Below, piece after piece: positions 9,700 to 22,100 of a stretch of 64,000 bases of DNA; the stretch's first letter is position 1, and every line of letters starts with the position of its first letter. Source of the DNA: Mycteria americana (taxonomy: Eukaryota; Chordata; Aves; Ciconiiformes; Ciconiidae); NCBI RefSeq assembly GCF_035582795.1, contig NC_134370.1, forward strand, positions 47,727,501-47,791,500, given 5' to 3'. The position numbers and the translations under genes are program-made. Under the pieces are notes generated by a model. The model was not told the origin of the DNA, did no database searches, and saw nothing but the letters and a program-made list of their open reading frames with translations.

Positions 9700-9819
9700 G
9701 GCGCGGCGGGGCCGGGGCTAGGGCCAGCGCCGGAGGTGGAGGGGCGGCGGCGGGCGCCAGCTAGGCCGGCGAGGTGGGGGGGGCCGCGGGAGCCGCCGCC
9801 GTTTCTTCACTGCCTCGCC

Positions 9820-10188
9820 ATGGACTCGGACGAGGGTTACAACTACGAGTTCGACGAGGACGAGGAGTGCAGCGAGGACAGCGGCGCGGAGGAGGACGAG
9901 GAGGACGAGGAGGAGGACGAGCCCGACGATAACCTGGACCTGGGCGAGGTGGAGCTGGTGGAGCCCGGGCTGCGCGTCGGTGGAGAGCGCGACGGGCTGT
10001 TAGGCGGTGAAACGGGAGGGCTGGGCCCCGGCGGTGGTGGTGGTGGAGGCGGCCTGGGCGGCGGGCCGGGCCCCGGAGGCGGCGGCGGCCCCGAGCAGGA
10101 GGAGGATTATCGCTACGAGGTGCTGACGGCTGAGCAGATCCTGCAGCACATGGTGGAGTGCATCCGCGAGGTCAACGAGGTCATCCAG
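9820..10188 (+). CDS. ARIH1: ARIH1 coding exon 1 (acidic N-terminus, Gly-rich linker, start of UBA-like domain)
   Basis: Encodes residues 1-123. The start [19 protein letters not shown] is the conserved ARIH1 N-terminus. The ATG at 9820 has G at -3 and +4. The frame stays open upstream to a GTG at 9736, but that stretch is not conserved ARIH1 sequence and has no ATG. An acidic run at residues 24-37 uses GAG/GAC codons. A glycine-rich stretch follows at about 62-91, then [20 protein letters not shown], the entry to the UBA-like domain. The exon ends VIQ at AG|GTGCGA, phase 0. Confidence 0.97.
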
Positions 10189-13100
10189 GTGCGACCCGCG
10201 GGAGCGGGAGGGGGGGGAGGCGGCGGGGCGGCCCGCGCCGCCAACGGGCCTCGCCTGAGGGGCGCCGGGCCCGGCCCTCCCGCGGCCTAGATCCCCCCCC
10301 ACACACTCCGAGGGGGGCTCCTTAGCCGCTCCCCTCCCCCCCGGGGGGAGAGAGGGGGCTCCTTGGTACCCCCCTGGGGAGAGAAGGTGGGGCTCTTCGG
10401 CACTCCCTTCCTCCGGGGAGGCCTCTCGAGGCAGGTCAGGAGCTTGCTTCCTGCCGTGGAAGCGTCGGGAATGAGGCCCTTGGCTTTAAAAGGGCCCCTC
10501 TTTCTTTGTGTGGTTTCCAGCTGGTGGGCTGTAATCCGTATTTTGCTTTTCTTCCTCTCCGTCTTTACGCTGGCTGGGGGGTTTTAGCCCCTACAGTTCT
10601 TTCAGTAACCCGGTGAGTCGATGGCAAGCTCTGGAATTTGAGGAGAGGCAGCCAAGCACCGCTCTAGTTTTGTTACCTTCTCCCTTCCCCCCGCCACATA
10701 CAAACGCAATCCTGCTCATGAGGTTGAACCTTGCCGTGTTTATTTCCAGCATAGACCAGGAGGGATACGAGCAAGTGCCTCAAAACAGTAACTTTTTTCC
10801 CCTTTTTTCAGTAGGCCACTTTAGAAATGAAGCTGAGTTCAAAATGCCATTTACTTTACTGTCTTCAGCTGAAAATATCTATCTTATCTGTTGGCTCTTG
10901 AGCTTTTGGAAAAAAAAATCAAACCACTGAAGCTATCTGGTATCCCTTTATAGATGTTTATGGCAAGGTTTTGCTCCAGCTCACCATAAAGTTTCTGATG
11001 CTCTTTGCTTTTTCTGCAGGTGACCAGAGTGTGTGGGTTTTCTTTTGTTCCGGTTTGCTTGATATTATTTAGAGTTATAGTGAGTAAATAGAAAATGCTT
11101 CTCCTTTTCCAATATGCAAACAGGAATAGTGTGAGAAGATGAAATCTATGGATATTAAATATTGAAGGACACAGTGCCCAGAAAGCAGTTGTTTTTTCTA
11201 GTTGTATGTACTTCCAGTGTTGGTAAATCCATTTAAATACGAGATGCTTCAGTGAATGCTTTTGCCCAACTATTCTGTGCTCTACGGTGGCTATAATAGC
11301 AGCTTTAAAATGTTGTTTTATATGCTATAAATCCACTGTAGTTTATATGGATCTTGATGCAAACAACTGTTCAGGTATTTGCATACTAAATTAGTAAATG
11401 GCATTTCTTAAGTCAAATTAAAGTTTATAACTTTAATAGTACTGTACATGTAAAGTCGAATAAAGGAGTTTGTCTAGATTAGCTGATTACCCTGCAGTTA
11501 AAGATCTCATGATTAAGTATGGATATTTCTTTGCCACCAGTTATTGATTGTAATACAGGGAGGGAAACGAATGGCAAATAGACATGCAAACAATTGGTAA
11601 CTTAAAATTTTTACTCTTTGAAATAGTGATTTAAGTGGTGGGCCTGTATTTAGTGACTAAGGCTGTGAAAATCATGACCCATACTGATTGTATTGAACAG
11701 GTTCTACCATTTGTTCTATCTTTGCATAACCAAAGTGGTGGAAGAGTTCCTGCTAGTGAGGAGTAGTGAGTATTCCTGCTTGTGTATTTTCCAGACCTGG
11801 CCGGTATGGTGAATTCACCTATGTTCTTCATGAATTGATTTCTTAGACAAGGTCCTGGTTTCTGGTCTGTGGGGTTTTTTTCCCCTCTTATACTGCCCTC
11901 GAGCTGTACAAGCTTGACCTCAGAGTTGCAGAACTAGTGGAGAGAAGTCAATATAGGTAAAGAGACCCTTCTCTTGCTCCTGTACCTGGGGTGGTGGTGG
12001 AAGGCCTGACCCTGCGATGGACTTGGCTGTGTTGGGCTCTTCAGAAGCCTTGCAAACCAGCTACACAGAACCATTGTGGTTGCTTCTTATGCTTTAGTTA
12101 TTTGTGTTAGGTTTGCAGTAGTTATTCCTGGTTTAACAGAGTAGAGTGCAGAAAGCCAGTTTGTTTAGAATGTCATGGGTAAACTCAGGACCTAAAATCA
12201 GCTTAAGCCCTGGAATGCATCAGAAGAGGGTAGAAAAACATTCAGTGGCTTTGAATTGCTTTTAAATGCAGGCTTACTGCTGTTAGATTTCTAGCCTGTT
12301 CAGAGGTAAGCGAACTGAATTGGGTTGGTGCTTCAGTATTTGCTCATCCTTGCTTCTGTTGCTGGTGGTGAAATCTTCCAGGGCTCTGTTCTGTTTATTT
12401 CATTGCTTTTGGCGCCCAACCAAGATTGCTGCTGCTGCTGCTTTTCTGGTTCAGTAAACCTTTTCTGGAGTCACATTGGCTCAGGATCGTGCTGCGGATC
12501 CTCAGTTGCAGTGCTGTGATTCACTTGTTCCAATCGATTACTGTATGGCTTTGGTCTCTGTGTATCTATGTTGGGTTCTTGATATCAAATCATGGTTGCG
12601 GTTACGTTTTGTGGTGCTTGGGAACTTATTTGTTCAAGTGAGGATGTAATGCACAGGTACCCCATACTTGAAAACTTAGCAGTAGGCCTTGTGCCCTCTA
12701 TCAGTGAAGGCACTGATTTCTGCTGGTCAGGAGTAAGGTTTAAATAAGATTTTGTTTTTCAGTTGATCATCTTTGCAGCTGCAGTGAGAGGAAAAGGTAT
12801 CAGTCAGCCATGAAGTATCTGCAAGGGGGTATGTGAGCCATGGCAGGTATAACTGTCCATATTAAAACACTGCATTTGACAGTTTATTATCTGATAGTAC
12901 TACTAGTTGAAGGGACTGAATTAAATTTACTCTCCCATCCATTTAGTCATTTCCAAATACAAGCTGTATAAGAGAAACATGAACTTCTTGGGACAGGGAT
13001 TTGATCTGATGAAGACTTTGCAGAAGTAGTAGCTAACTTGTGGTAAACTTACTGGTTACAGAGCCTGTAATTTGCACTGTAGTGTGTAATGGGCTCTTGA

Positions 13101-16100
13101 AGGTAGCCGCTCAGTGTTGAGCTGTTACTTTTTTATTGTTTGGCCTTCTAAGACCACTGAAATTGCAGTGAACTAGGGAGGTTACAAAATGTCTCAAATA
13201 TTCAGAATATTTTGCATTTGCTCTTTCTTGTCTGAGCATAAGCAGGATTTCAGGTGTTTAATGATGATTTTTGCGCAGTATTTGGCATTTATGCTTATAA
13301 TCTGATTGGACTCTGTCACACAACAAGAATTCCCCTTCATCTCTGAATGCAAAAATAGGGGTATGAATAAGACCCTTAACCTTGTGTGTCGATTGGCTGA
13401 GACTCTTAGACCCCACCTCACATCAGAGTATCAATTCCATTCTATCACTGTGATTATGCGGAGTAGAGAGTCATTTGATGTGTTATTTTGAATTTTAGTT
13501 GTCAAAGTAAACAGGCAGATTTCTGGTGGTTTTCCAGCCGCTGGCGGAATAACTTACCAGACAACTGTAAAAACCTATACGTAGAGGTGGTGTTGAACAA
13601 AAGGCTTTCTCCTCTCACAGGCATTTTCCCACTGTTGAACATCTTCCCCATATTCTTCCTTGCTGAACTTTTGTCCAAATAATTTTCTGCCATTAACATC
13701 TTTTTTTTTTATATTGGATTGTTATTTTCATCTTTGCTCTAGATTTTCTGAAAATAAACTTGAAAAATGTTTAGAATAGCATGTTTATTTGGACTCTGAA
13801 TAGAGCACATGATGATCTGTGTCTGTCATCTTGCTTGGCTCAGTGTTCCCCTTGCCTTGTTGCAAGCTTGTGCGATTTCAGTATTTCTGAGTTGGGTTTG
13901 TTTCCCCTTTTTGTCACCTTTTCTGGAGCATTCCCATGACATCATTGTGATGTCACTGACCATATTCATTCTTTCTGGACTTTGTAATGGCGAGGTGTTG
14001 AAAATACTGGGGTGAAGCTCTGAGGTGGTTGATGTTTAAAACAGCGCAGAAAAGGGAGTTGAACCTCTTCTTTTTTCCCACCCTGCAGCAGGGAGCAGGA
14101 TCCTGGATGCAGCCGGGTGTTGTGCCTGACCCATCACATGGTTGTGAGCATGTTGAGCTTCAAACCTGGGCTCTCTCTGGAAGGAGGTGGCATCACTGGA
14201 TCCAACAAAAGTTAGTCTAGCTCAAAAATACCTTTTTTCTTTACTGTAGCCTTTAAAATAAGGTTCTTCAGAGCAGAACAGGTAATGTGTAACATCAGAG
14301 CATTTGTACCAAATGTTGGTTTCTCATTTAGATGACAAAGCTGGGTGGCTTCTTTGGAAGTAAGGTCAGGTCCTTACTGGGTAAAAGCTTTGCCATTAAA
14401 ATATGCCAAAACCCAAGGCCACTGCTAAGGTACAATGCCATATTTGTTGAGGAGTGGCTTTTTCAAGAGGCTGGCAGAGTTGAGGTGGTGCGGATATCCC
14501 CCAGAATGCCACAGCTCTGCGGTTAAATAGGGCTCTGTTATGGCAAGTGCGAACCCATTGTCGCTTGGCAAAAGGGGTCTTATTAAACAGTGGCTTTACT
14601 TGCTTTGACAAAACGTACTGATTTCCAGTTATAACTTAAGAAATTTCCCCGATGCTGGTGTAATTCAGTGCTATGGGCAGTACGTGCCAAATATGTTGTC
14701 CAAAATAGGAATGACTTGCCAGTGAGCAACAGGAATTGCTGCTGTTGTACAAGGTCGTGCTTAAAACTGTATTTCACGTTAAGAGATGACATCTTGAAAA
14801 CTTAAAGTACTTGAAGCTGCTTGACAAGCATTAGGTAGGAGTCTGGGGGTGGGAGCACTTCAGGCTGATGCTTCTTGCATTTGGGTCCTCTCGTGCTGCC
14901 TGCACAAGGTGAATTTGCAAGCCTCTAACTTCTCTTATTGTGTGGTTAGTTATTTAATAATTCTTGTTGAGGCCCTAAATGTTATGATGCTGGAAGGAAA
15001 TGCTTTGTTAAACTCTTTCTCTTGCGTGGCATTTATAAGGTGTTTCATTATAGTAGGAATGCATTTAATATTTCCAAGGAACAGCGTAAACTTCATTGTG
15101 ACAAAGCATTCCTGAAATCTGGTATAAGTGATCACTGCAAAGCTTTTGGAAGTGACATGGTATCTGTTCCCTGGCTGCCGAGACACGTAATTCTGAATAT
15201 AATAGAATTTTTCTTTAGAATTATTTTAAATTTTAGTGTTACCAGGTAGAAGTCTTATCTGTTAAGTCTCCAGAGTAATTTAAACTTTGTACTTAAATGA
15301 CCTATTTGCTTAGTGCTTTAGATTTTCACTTCTCTTAGGCCAAATACAAATCTCATGGCTGGCCATGAGTAAAAAAAATTTGATGCTGGTTTCTTTTGTC
15401 TCCACACAATTTTGTGAAAATCACAATAAGGCAGCCTTCTCTCAGGGGCCTTGTGGATGCAGATGGGGACTGGCGTGTATTTGGGATGTTTTCAAAGTGA
15501 AACTGAAAACACTCCTTGTTTTTTAGCTACTTTTAAACATTGGTTTCTAAAAGCAAGAAATTAAGAGTAAATACAGTTGTTGCTATTCCCTGTGGGTTTA
15601 ATTTTAGTGAGCAGGATCATACTTGCCATGCAAAGCAGAAGTGTTATTTCTGCTATAAATTGGAAACCGGTGTGCCACAGAGAAGTCATAATTGAGAGTT
15701 CAGTGTTTGCAGTTCTTGATGTGAAACAATAGCTATTTCTGGGTGTTAGAAGCATAATTAAAAATGAAACTATGGCTTACACTTTTATACTTATCGCAAG
15801 CTCTGACTCCTTAGTTTTAGCCTTGCATGAGTTAAGTTCATAATAGGAAATGAAAAACAAACCTCTGATGCTCTTTGTGCTCCTGTGATAGGATATAGAA
15901 GTATAGGTTAGTCCTGTGTCTATCCAGAGATCTATCACATTTCTTGCTTAGTGCTGTTTGGCAAACAATGTTAAATTTAGGAGCATGGTGCACAGAATTT
16001 CAGTTTGACAGTCTCTGCTTCTTGCAATTAAAACTGAGACCTGGAAGACTTCAATGTTTGTTCAAAGTGATACTGTTAACTCATAAATTAAAAGCTGCTC

Positions 16101-19100
16101 CCTGTATAGCACTTCCCCAGGTGTCCCTGCCACCTGTTGAATTGTTTTCAATTTTTTATTTTGAAAATAATCTTTCTTCCTCTTTACTCCATGAATGAGA
16201 CAAAGTAAACAAGAATGTGGTTCTGCTGTTTGGTGTCATACGTAGTAGAGCAGTTTAAGGAAGTGATTGTTGATGTCCAAGCTGTGCTTGTGTTATAATA
16301 GTGAGTCCAGATTTTCAGACATAAATAATTTCTAGGAGTCTTTTCTTTCTGGAGAACATAGCTGCTCATTCCTCTGCTTAGGAAGGACAGTTTTGAATGG
16401 TTGAGAACTGGGAAAAGAATCCAGAATTTGTCACGAGAGCTGTGACTTTCCATGGGAAGTAACTGTGAAGGCTGAAAATCCTCTCCATGTAGTTCAGTCA
16501 GTAACTTATCTCTTCGGGGTCATGCTTCCAGTCCTCTGGACTTCTATTACTTTTGGAGTTAGAGGGATCTAAAAATATTGCAAGTGATGTTTTCTCTTGT
16601 TTGTGGCTGGCTACGCTGTATTATCAGCAGCTGTAAAGAATGTTTGGAAGCTTTCGCATGTATATAAGCATCTAATGCTGCTGAATTTCATAAAGTCATT
16701 CAGTAGCTTCTGCATTTGCAAGAAAATTGCAGCCTCGTTTATTGTAAAACACACACAGAGGGTTCGTAGCTACTAAGTAATGCCAAACGGTGCATTTGAG
16801 TGCAGCCCAGAACACAGATGCCTGTGTGTTTGAGAGGACTGCTGAGCTCATGTAGGATATAGGTCCAGGATGCTCCAACATGGCAAAGAAGTGACAGACT
16901 CTGTGTGCACTGGAGAAAAATTATCTTCTAATTCAATAATGGAAATTCTGCTAATGTTTAAATACCTTCACCATCCCAGGTGTTTGCTGTTGGGACTGTT
17001 GGAAACCTTGAGTTTGTTTGGCCTGTATTTGATTCCTTAGCTTGCTTTTAGCTTTTGATCTTGAGCTGTGGTGGAAATACTGTTTAAATGAATGCTTTGA
17101 AAACTGCTGTTTGAGGCTTCCTCAGTAGTTGCGTTTTACATGTAACTTAGTTTGGTAGTGTTTGTAGTTCACAAGTTGGTGCCTTTTTAGAATTTGAAGT
17201 GTCTCTATAACTGCAGACACTCTTTCAAAAGAGGTCCCTTGTTTACATGGCAAAGTAATGCTGAGTAATTATTTTTGGTATTCGGAGTAGTTCACTGTGG
17301 TCAACTACTAGTGAGTGTTTGAACACTGTATGTACGTAACACTCAAATACAACTATCTGCGTCAAGTCTTTTGCCTGTTTTTAGAGACTGAGAACTTTTG
17401 CCAAATGTCAGGAATAATTTCAGATTCAAAGTCTTATGTAGATACTTTCAACAGTATCTAAATCAATTGGAACAAGGAAGAAGTTAACAAGCCATTTAAA
17501 TACTTCTTAAAATACTTTGCTGCTTCCTGTTGTAGCTTAGCTGCCTGCTTCTGGACATGTTGGCTTGCCTTGTGCAAGTGTCTTGGCAATCATGGTGCCT
17601 TTTGGCAGTGCCGATGGTCTTGCCAGCTGTTTTGGGCAGCATTTGGGAGCTGATGGGAGAGCTGGTAGGCATTACCAGCATTTCCAGTAAGGAAAAAGAC
17701 ATCTGAAAGAATTGGCTTAGGAGGAACGTGTATCCCTTTGGTGTCCTCCCTTTGGACAAGTGTGGAGCCCAGATAGCTTAAGCGTCAAGCGGTACTGCTC
17801 AATGACTGTTATGGTATATGCCTTTCCTTGTTGCCAGACTCTGGCATGCCTGTGTGATGGCAAAAGGTTGTAGTCCTCTGTGGATATATTGGGGAGAGGA
17901 ACTAAATACTGCTGCTGGGGATGGAAACAATTGAGAGCCCTGTGAGCAAGTGGTTCTTGGTCATAACCTAGGAGTAACTGGGTTGTAGCCTATGTACCTC
18001 TGTAAAACTCTGCTTCTTGGCCTTTTCCTTTGCTCTACTGATGGTTTCTAGCTGGTGCCCACTTAGTCATGTTGACATGTTAAGTTCATTCCTCTAAGCC
18101 TTTTCTAAAGCATTCTTGGTTTTGTATCTTCCTCAGTTAAAACTTTTACATCCCATAGCACCATGTGGCACCTCTCGTTTCCAGGGTCGAGCAGTGCCAG
18201 GATCCTGTCATGGCCATCTGCTTCAAAAATAGGTCTTCTGGGAGAGCACTTGTGGCTCTAATGTAAAGGTGTGAAAGAAAAAAGGTTTCTCTTATGATTT
18301 ATTTGATCTCTGCCTGACTTCCTGGTCTGGTGCACCCTCCATGTTCTGGGACAGCATGAACATGCCTTTTCACATGGGGAGGGTGCATGTTAATTCACAA
18401 AAGAGCAAGCTTTGATTGCTTTGTGATTTGAGGAATTTGGGAGCTGAAGGGCAATAATCCCCAGTGTTGGAATTAAAAGCTTGGATATTTGCTTATTGCC
18501 TTTGCAGCCCTGCAGAAAAATAGTCTGTGCTTGATGGGGTAATATTTTATGTGTTATTTTACCAGATGAGGGATGCAGACTCTAAACTCTTTTCCAGTGG
18601 ATCAGCAGGATAGAGTAGGAGTTCCTGCTCAGAAGGATTTTGCTTGTGCACAGTTAAAGTCCTCTTGAAGTGGAGGATGCACACTAAAAACGTAGAACCA
18701 GAAGAATCTGTATAATTGCACCTGAAAATAGTCAACTGGTAAAATAACTGACTTCTTTGGGTGTTAGTTCAAAGATATTTTTTTTTTTTTAAACTTAATG
18801 TCTGCCTATTCCTATTAAGGAGAAAGCATGAAGAGACTTTCTTCCAATATAAAGAAACGAAAATTTTAAGTGGTCCTGAAGGCTTCCGCTTCCTGCCTGG
18901 TATTAGTAAGCTAGGTTGACCTCTGAAGGAGTGTGATTAGTAAGCCATGTGAGTGTACTACCCTGGCAAAGTGCATTTGACCTGTTTACTTTAGCAAAAC
19001 TTTTTCAGAGCCACAGAGGAAGTAGCTGGTATTTGAACAAGTCCATTATATAAAAATCATGGCAGGATATACTTAATTTTACCATTCCTGTGCTGCTTTG

Positions 19101-22100
19101 ATGTGTGTGTGTGGAAACTGGTGAAATAGTTACTGCATAATGAAGTACTTTGGGTAACTTCCTTTTAAGGTTTTTCTTTGATTTTCTGAGCTAAGGCAGT
19201 ATGGGCTGTTCTTGGTAGGCTCCCATTACTACTTGGCTTGAAACACCAAGAAACTCAAACTGTTCTGGTGCTTTGAGTTTCTTTGGGTAGCTAATACTCA
19301 TCCCAAGCAATGCTTTTTGAGATGCAGGGGTGTATAGACACGTGTACCTGCAACCTGAAATAGGGGCATGGTTACATATATGTTGCTCTTGGCTTAGGCA
19401 GTTCCCATTCCCTCACTGCATGGGTACAGCTGTTTGCAGGGCCAAATAATGAACAGGATCAGTGAACTTTATGATTAAATGTGCCTCTTCTTCCCTGCTC
19501 TTATCAGTCAGCTCAGTAGTTGACCCTGCGAGCAGTTGCTTTGCTCCGTTTGCCAGAAGTGATGGCAGTTGAGTTGCTCAACTCTGCACTGTCAGCAAAA
19601 GAAATGCATGTGTATCTACAGCTGAGGACAATGTTTTTGTGGCCTGTTTTGGATGCACATATAATTATAGGTGCATATTTAACTTTTGAAAGAGCTCTGG
19701 ATAGTTTTTCAAAACTTTGATCCCCTCTGCAGCTGGTAACTTTGGATTGCGTGTGTTCTTGTGTGACAAAATACAAACACAATCAGCATTCCTTTGTCTG
19801 GCAGAAATGTGGAGAAGGGTTAGGGGAAAACAGGGGAATTCACATGAGTAAACAGTCTCCACTGCAATGTGCTTTCCTGTGTGGGGAGAATAACTTATTC
19901 TTAACTTAACTCTTAATAATTGACATCCTAGTCAGGCTCAGGGATCTGAGAAATAGGGAGGTGGAAGGAATGGTCTGGAAAGAAGAGGAGTTAAGGACCT
20001 CTTCTGGGAAGAAGGGAGTATGTTTGTGAGCGCCACGTCTCCAGGGGGTAACCGAAGGAGAAACCTCCCAAGGCCTGATGAGGTTAGACTCCAGAACGGG
20101 TGCTCAGAAGTGACAGAGCTTTGCTGATAAGTATATTTTAAAACTAGGCCAAACTTTTTAGTAAAAAGAAAGGAAGGAGAACACTCCAACATTTAGTTAG
20201 TGGTTTCATTTCTCTTCTGGGAACTCTGACAAGCTCTAGTAAGCCCTGACTACAAGTCCTTGCCTTAAAGTGAGGAGTGATAGTTCTCATTCTGGGATCA
20301 CTTAATCAGGTGTAGAGGAATGCAATAGATGCTATTAATATGAAGCTTGGTTTTTGGATGAAGTGGAAGGCCTTTGGGGTAAAATCCCACCTAGTATGCA
20401 TACAGGAAAACATAGTAACAATTTCTAAGTACTACGAAGATCTGATGAAATGTGTCTGACATCTTTGTTTTGGTAGTTGGCATTTCAGTCATCTCAGAAG
20501 TATTGCTATCTGAACAAATTGAGGTATTATTCTTTGACTTATACATATTTTATATATGCATTAGCATGCTCTGTAATAACCCTTCTCTTTATTTTACTTG
20601 GTGAAATGATGCGTTTGAAACTTCCTTATTTGTATTAAGACAGCTGAAATTAATACTTGAAAATGTACCGTGCTATATTTTTATGTTGGATGATGATAGT
20701 TGATAGCAAATGCAAGTGTAGTTCTGTATGACAGTAAAGATCAAGTATAATGTGATACAGTTGTGGACTATTGTGGTTAGAAGTGTAAGGTGCTTTGCGT
20801 TCAATTGAGAATTCTGTACAGATGTACTGGAAATGGGTTCAGAGATTGTATAGAAACTGGTATGATGCTTGAGAAACTGGTAAAATGCTTGCTTCTTGGC
20901 TGGCTTAATTTCTGAATCTCTCATCTACTTGGTGTTGTTAATCCAATTTGGGGGTTACTGTTTGGGAACTAGCTATGTCTATCTGATGCTTATTTTTTAG
21001 CTGGGATGATAGCTTCTAGGAAGGGAGCAGAGTGCAAAGACATGGGAGTTGTCTTTAGGGATGCCTGGGATGGCTGGTACTGAAACTATCTGGAGGGAAG
21101 GTGCTTGGAGATGTTTGGGATCTCTGTCATCCTCATGTACCATGGTGTAATTTCCCTGACCAGTGTCCTGCTATCGTTTGCCAGGGTATCTCTGCAGGCT
21201 GGCAGCACTGTGATTTGGAAGAGGCTGGGTGCCAGCCTTTTCAGTGCACTGAATTACACTAATGACTGGCAGATAATTATTCATATTGCTAGCCTTCACA
21301 TCATTTGTAAAGCAGGACTGATTAGGTGGGTTTTTTCTCTTGCAGAAGCCCAGTGTCTGATGACAGATAGTAATATCTTAACGGGAAAGGAACAAGGGAT
21401 ATCCTTGTCAGCTAGCGCACAGTCCATCAAATACAAAATTGCACATCCAGGTTTGTTTCCTATTCCCTACCGAAAGCGAGATGCTCCAGGTGTTTTGGAG
21501 GGTCTGCACATACTTGCTGGTTTAACTTGACTGATTTAGAAACGCTTTTGAGTAAATGAGTGCAAGTTTGTATAGAAGCAAGTCTTCAAAGTCCTTAAAT
21601 GAGAAAATGGTGAAAAAGTTGGAGATTTCCTATGCTTGCCAACTGCTGTATGACTTGTGTTTTGTTATTTCTGTAGTGAATCCCAACAGAGTATTTTCTT
21701 TTAACTTGAGGGAGCTCAGGTAGTTGGTTAAAATACCTGCAGCAGTTAGAGACTGCAGTTACAATTTTAGGTATATCTTGTTAAAGCATGGGAATGAGAA
21801 CAAACAAGAAAATCGCTAAACTCTTCATGCCTCTAGAATATCCTTTCTTCAAAGGTTGCTTCTGTGGAGCCCTTGGAGGAAAACATTTTGGGGTGTAAAC
21901 AGGCAAAATTACTTCTTGTAGCGGAAATCCCGGCTCATAAAATAGGATGTTGCCAGGGCTCTGTTTCGTTGGCTGTAAAACTAAGTAAGACTAAATGAGC
22001 AGAGTATGGTAAATAAACTGCAAAGTCATCATTAAAAAATGGTCTGAGCTAGAAGAGGCTTGTTGGGAAAAGGATGCTGGCAGATTTTCTTAGTGCAGAT

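Larger units (their letters stand above)
9300..9819 (+). promoter_or_regulatory. ARIH1: ARIH1 CpG-island promoter and 5' leader
   Basis: A dense CpG island starts near 9300 and continues through coding exon 1 to about 10450. No TATA box is seen. In order it holds four YY1-like AAGATGGCG or AGGATGGCG motifs in a 22-bp array (9405-9488), a fifth at 9549-9559, a sixth GAGATGGCGGC at 9575-9585, an NRF1-like CGCGCAGGCGCG at about 9589-9600, and paired CRE-like half sites at 9606-9613 and 9626-9633. The combination is typical of a broadly expressed housekeeping promoter. The transcription start probably falls between about 9580 and 9700 but cannot be fixed. Confidence 0.75.

Noticed and set aside
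9736..9819. N-terminal extension of ARIH1 from a GTG
   Set aside because: No ATG, not conserved in ARIH1, and the downstream ATG at 9820 has strong context and starts the known [11 protein letters not shown] sequence.
21105..21530. 141-codon plus-strand frame in ARIH1 intron 1
   Set aside because: Hydrophobic start but no recognisable family, no splice or promoter context; consistent with chance in 25 kb of intron.
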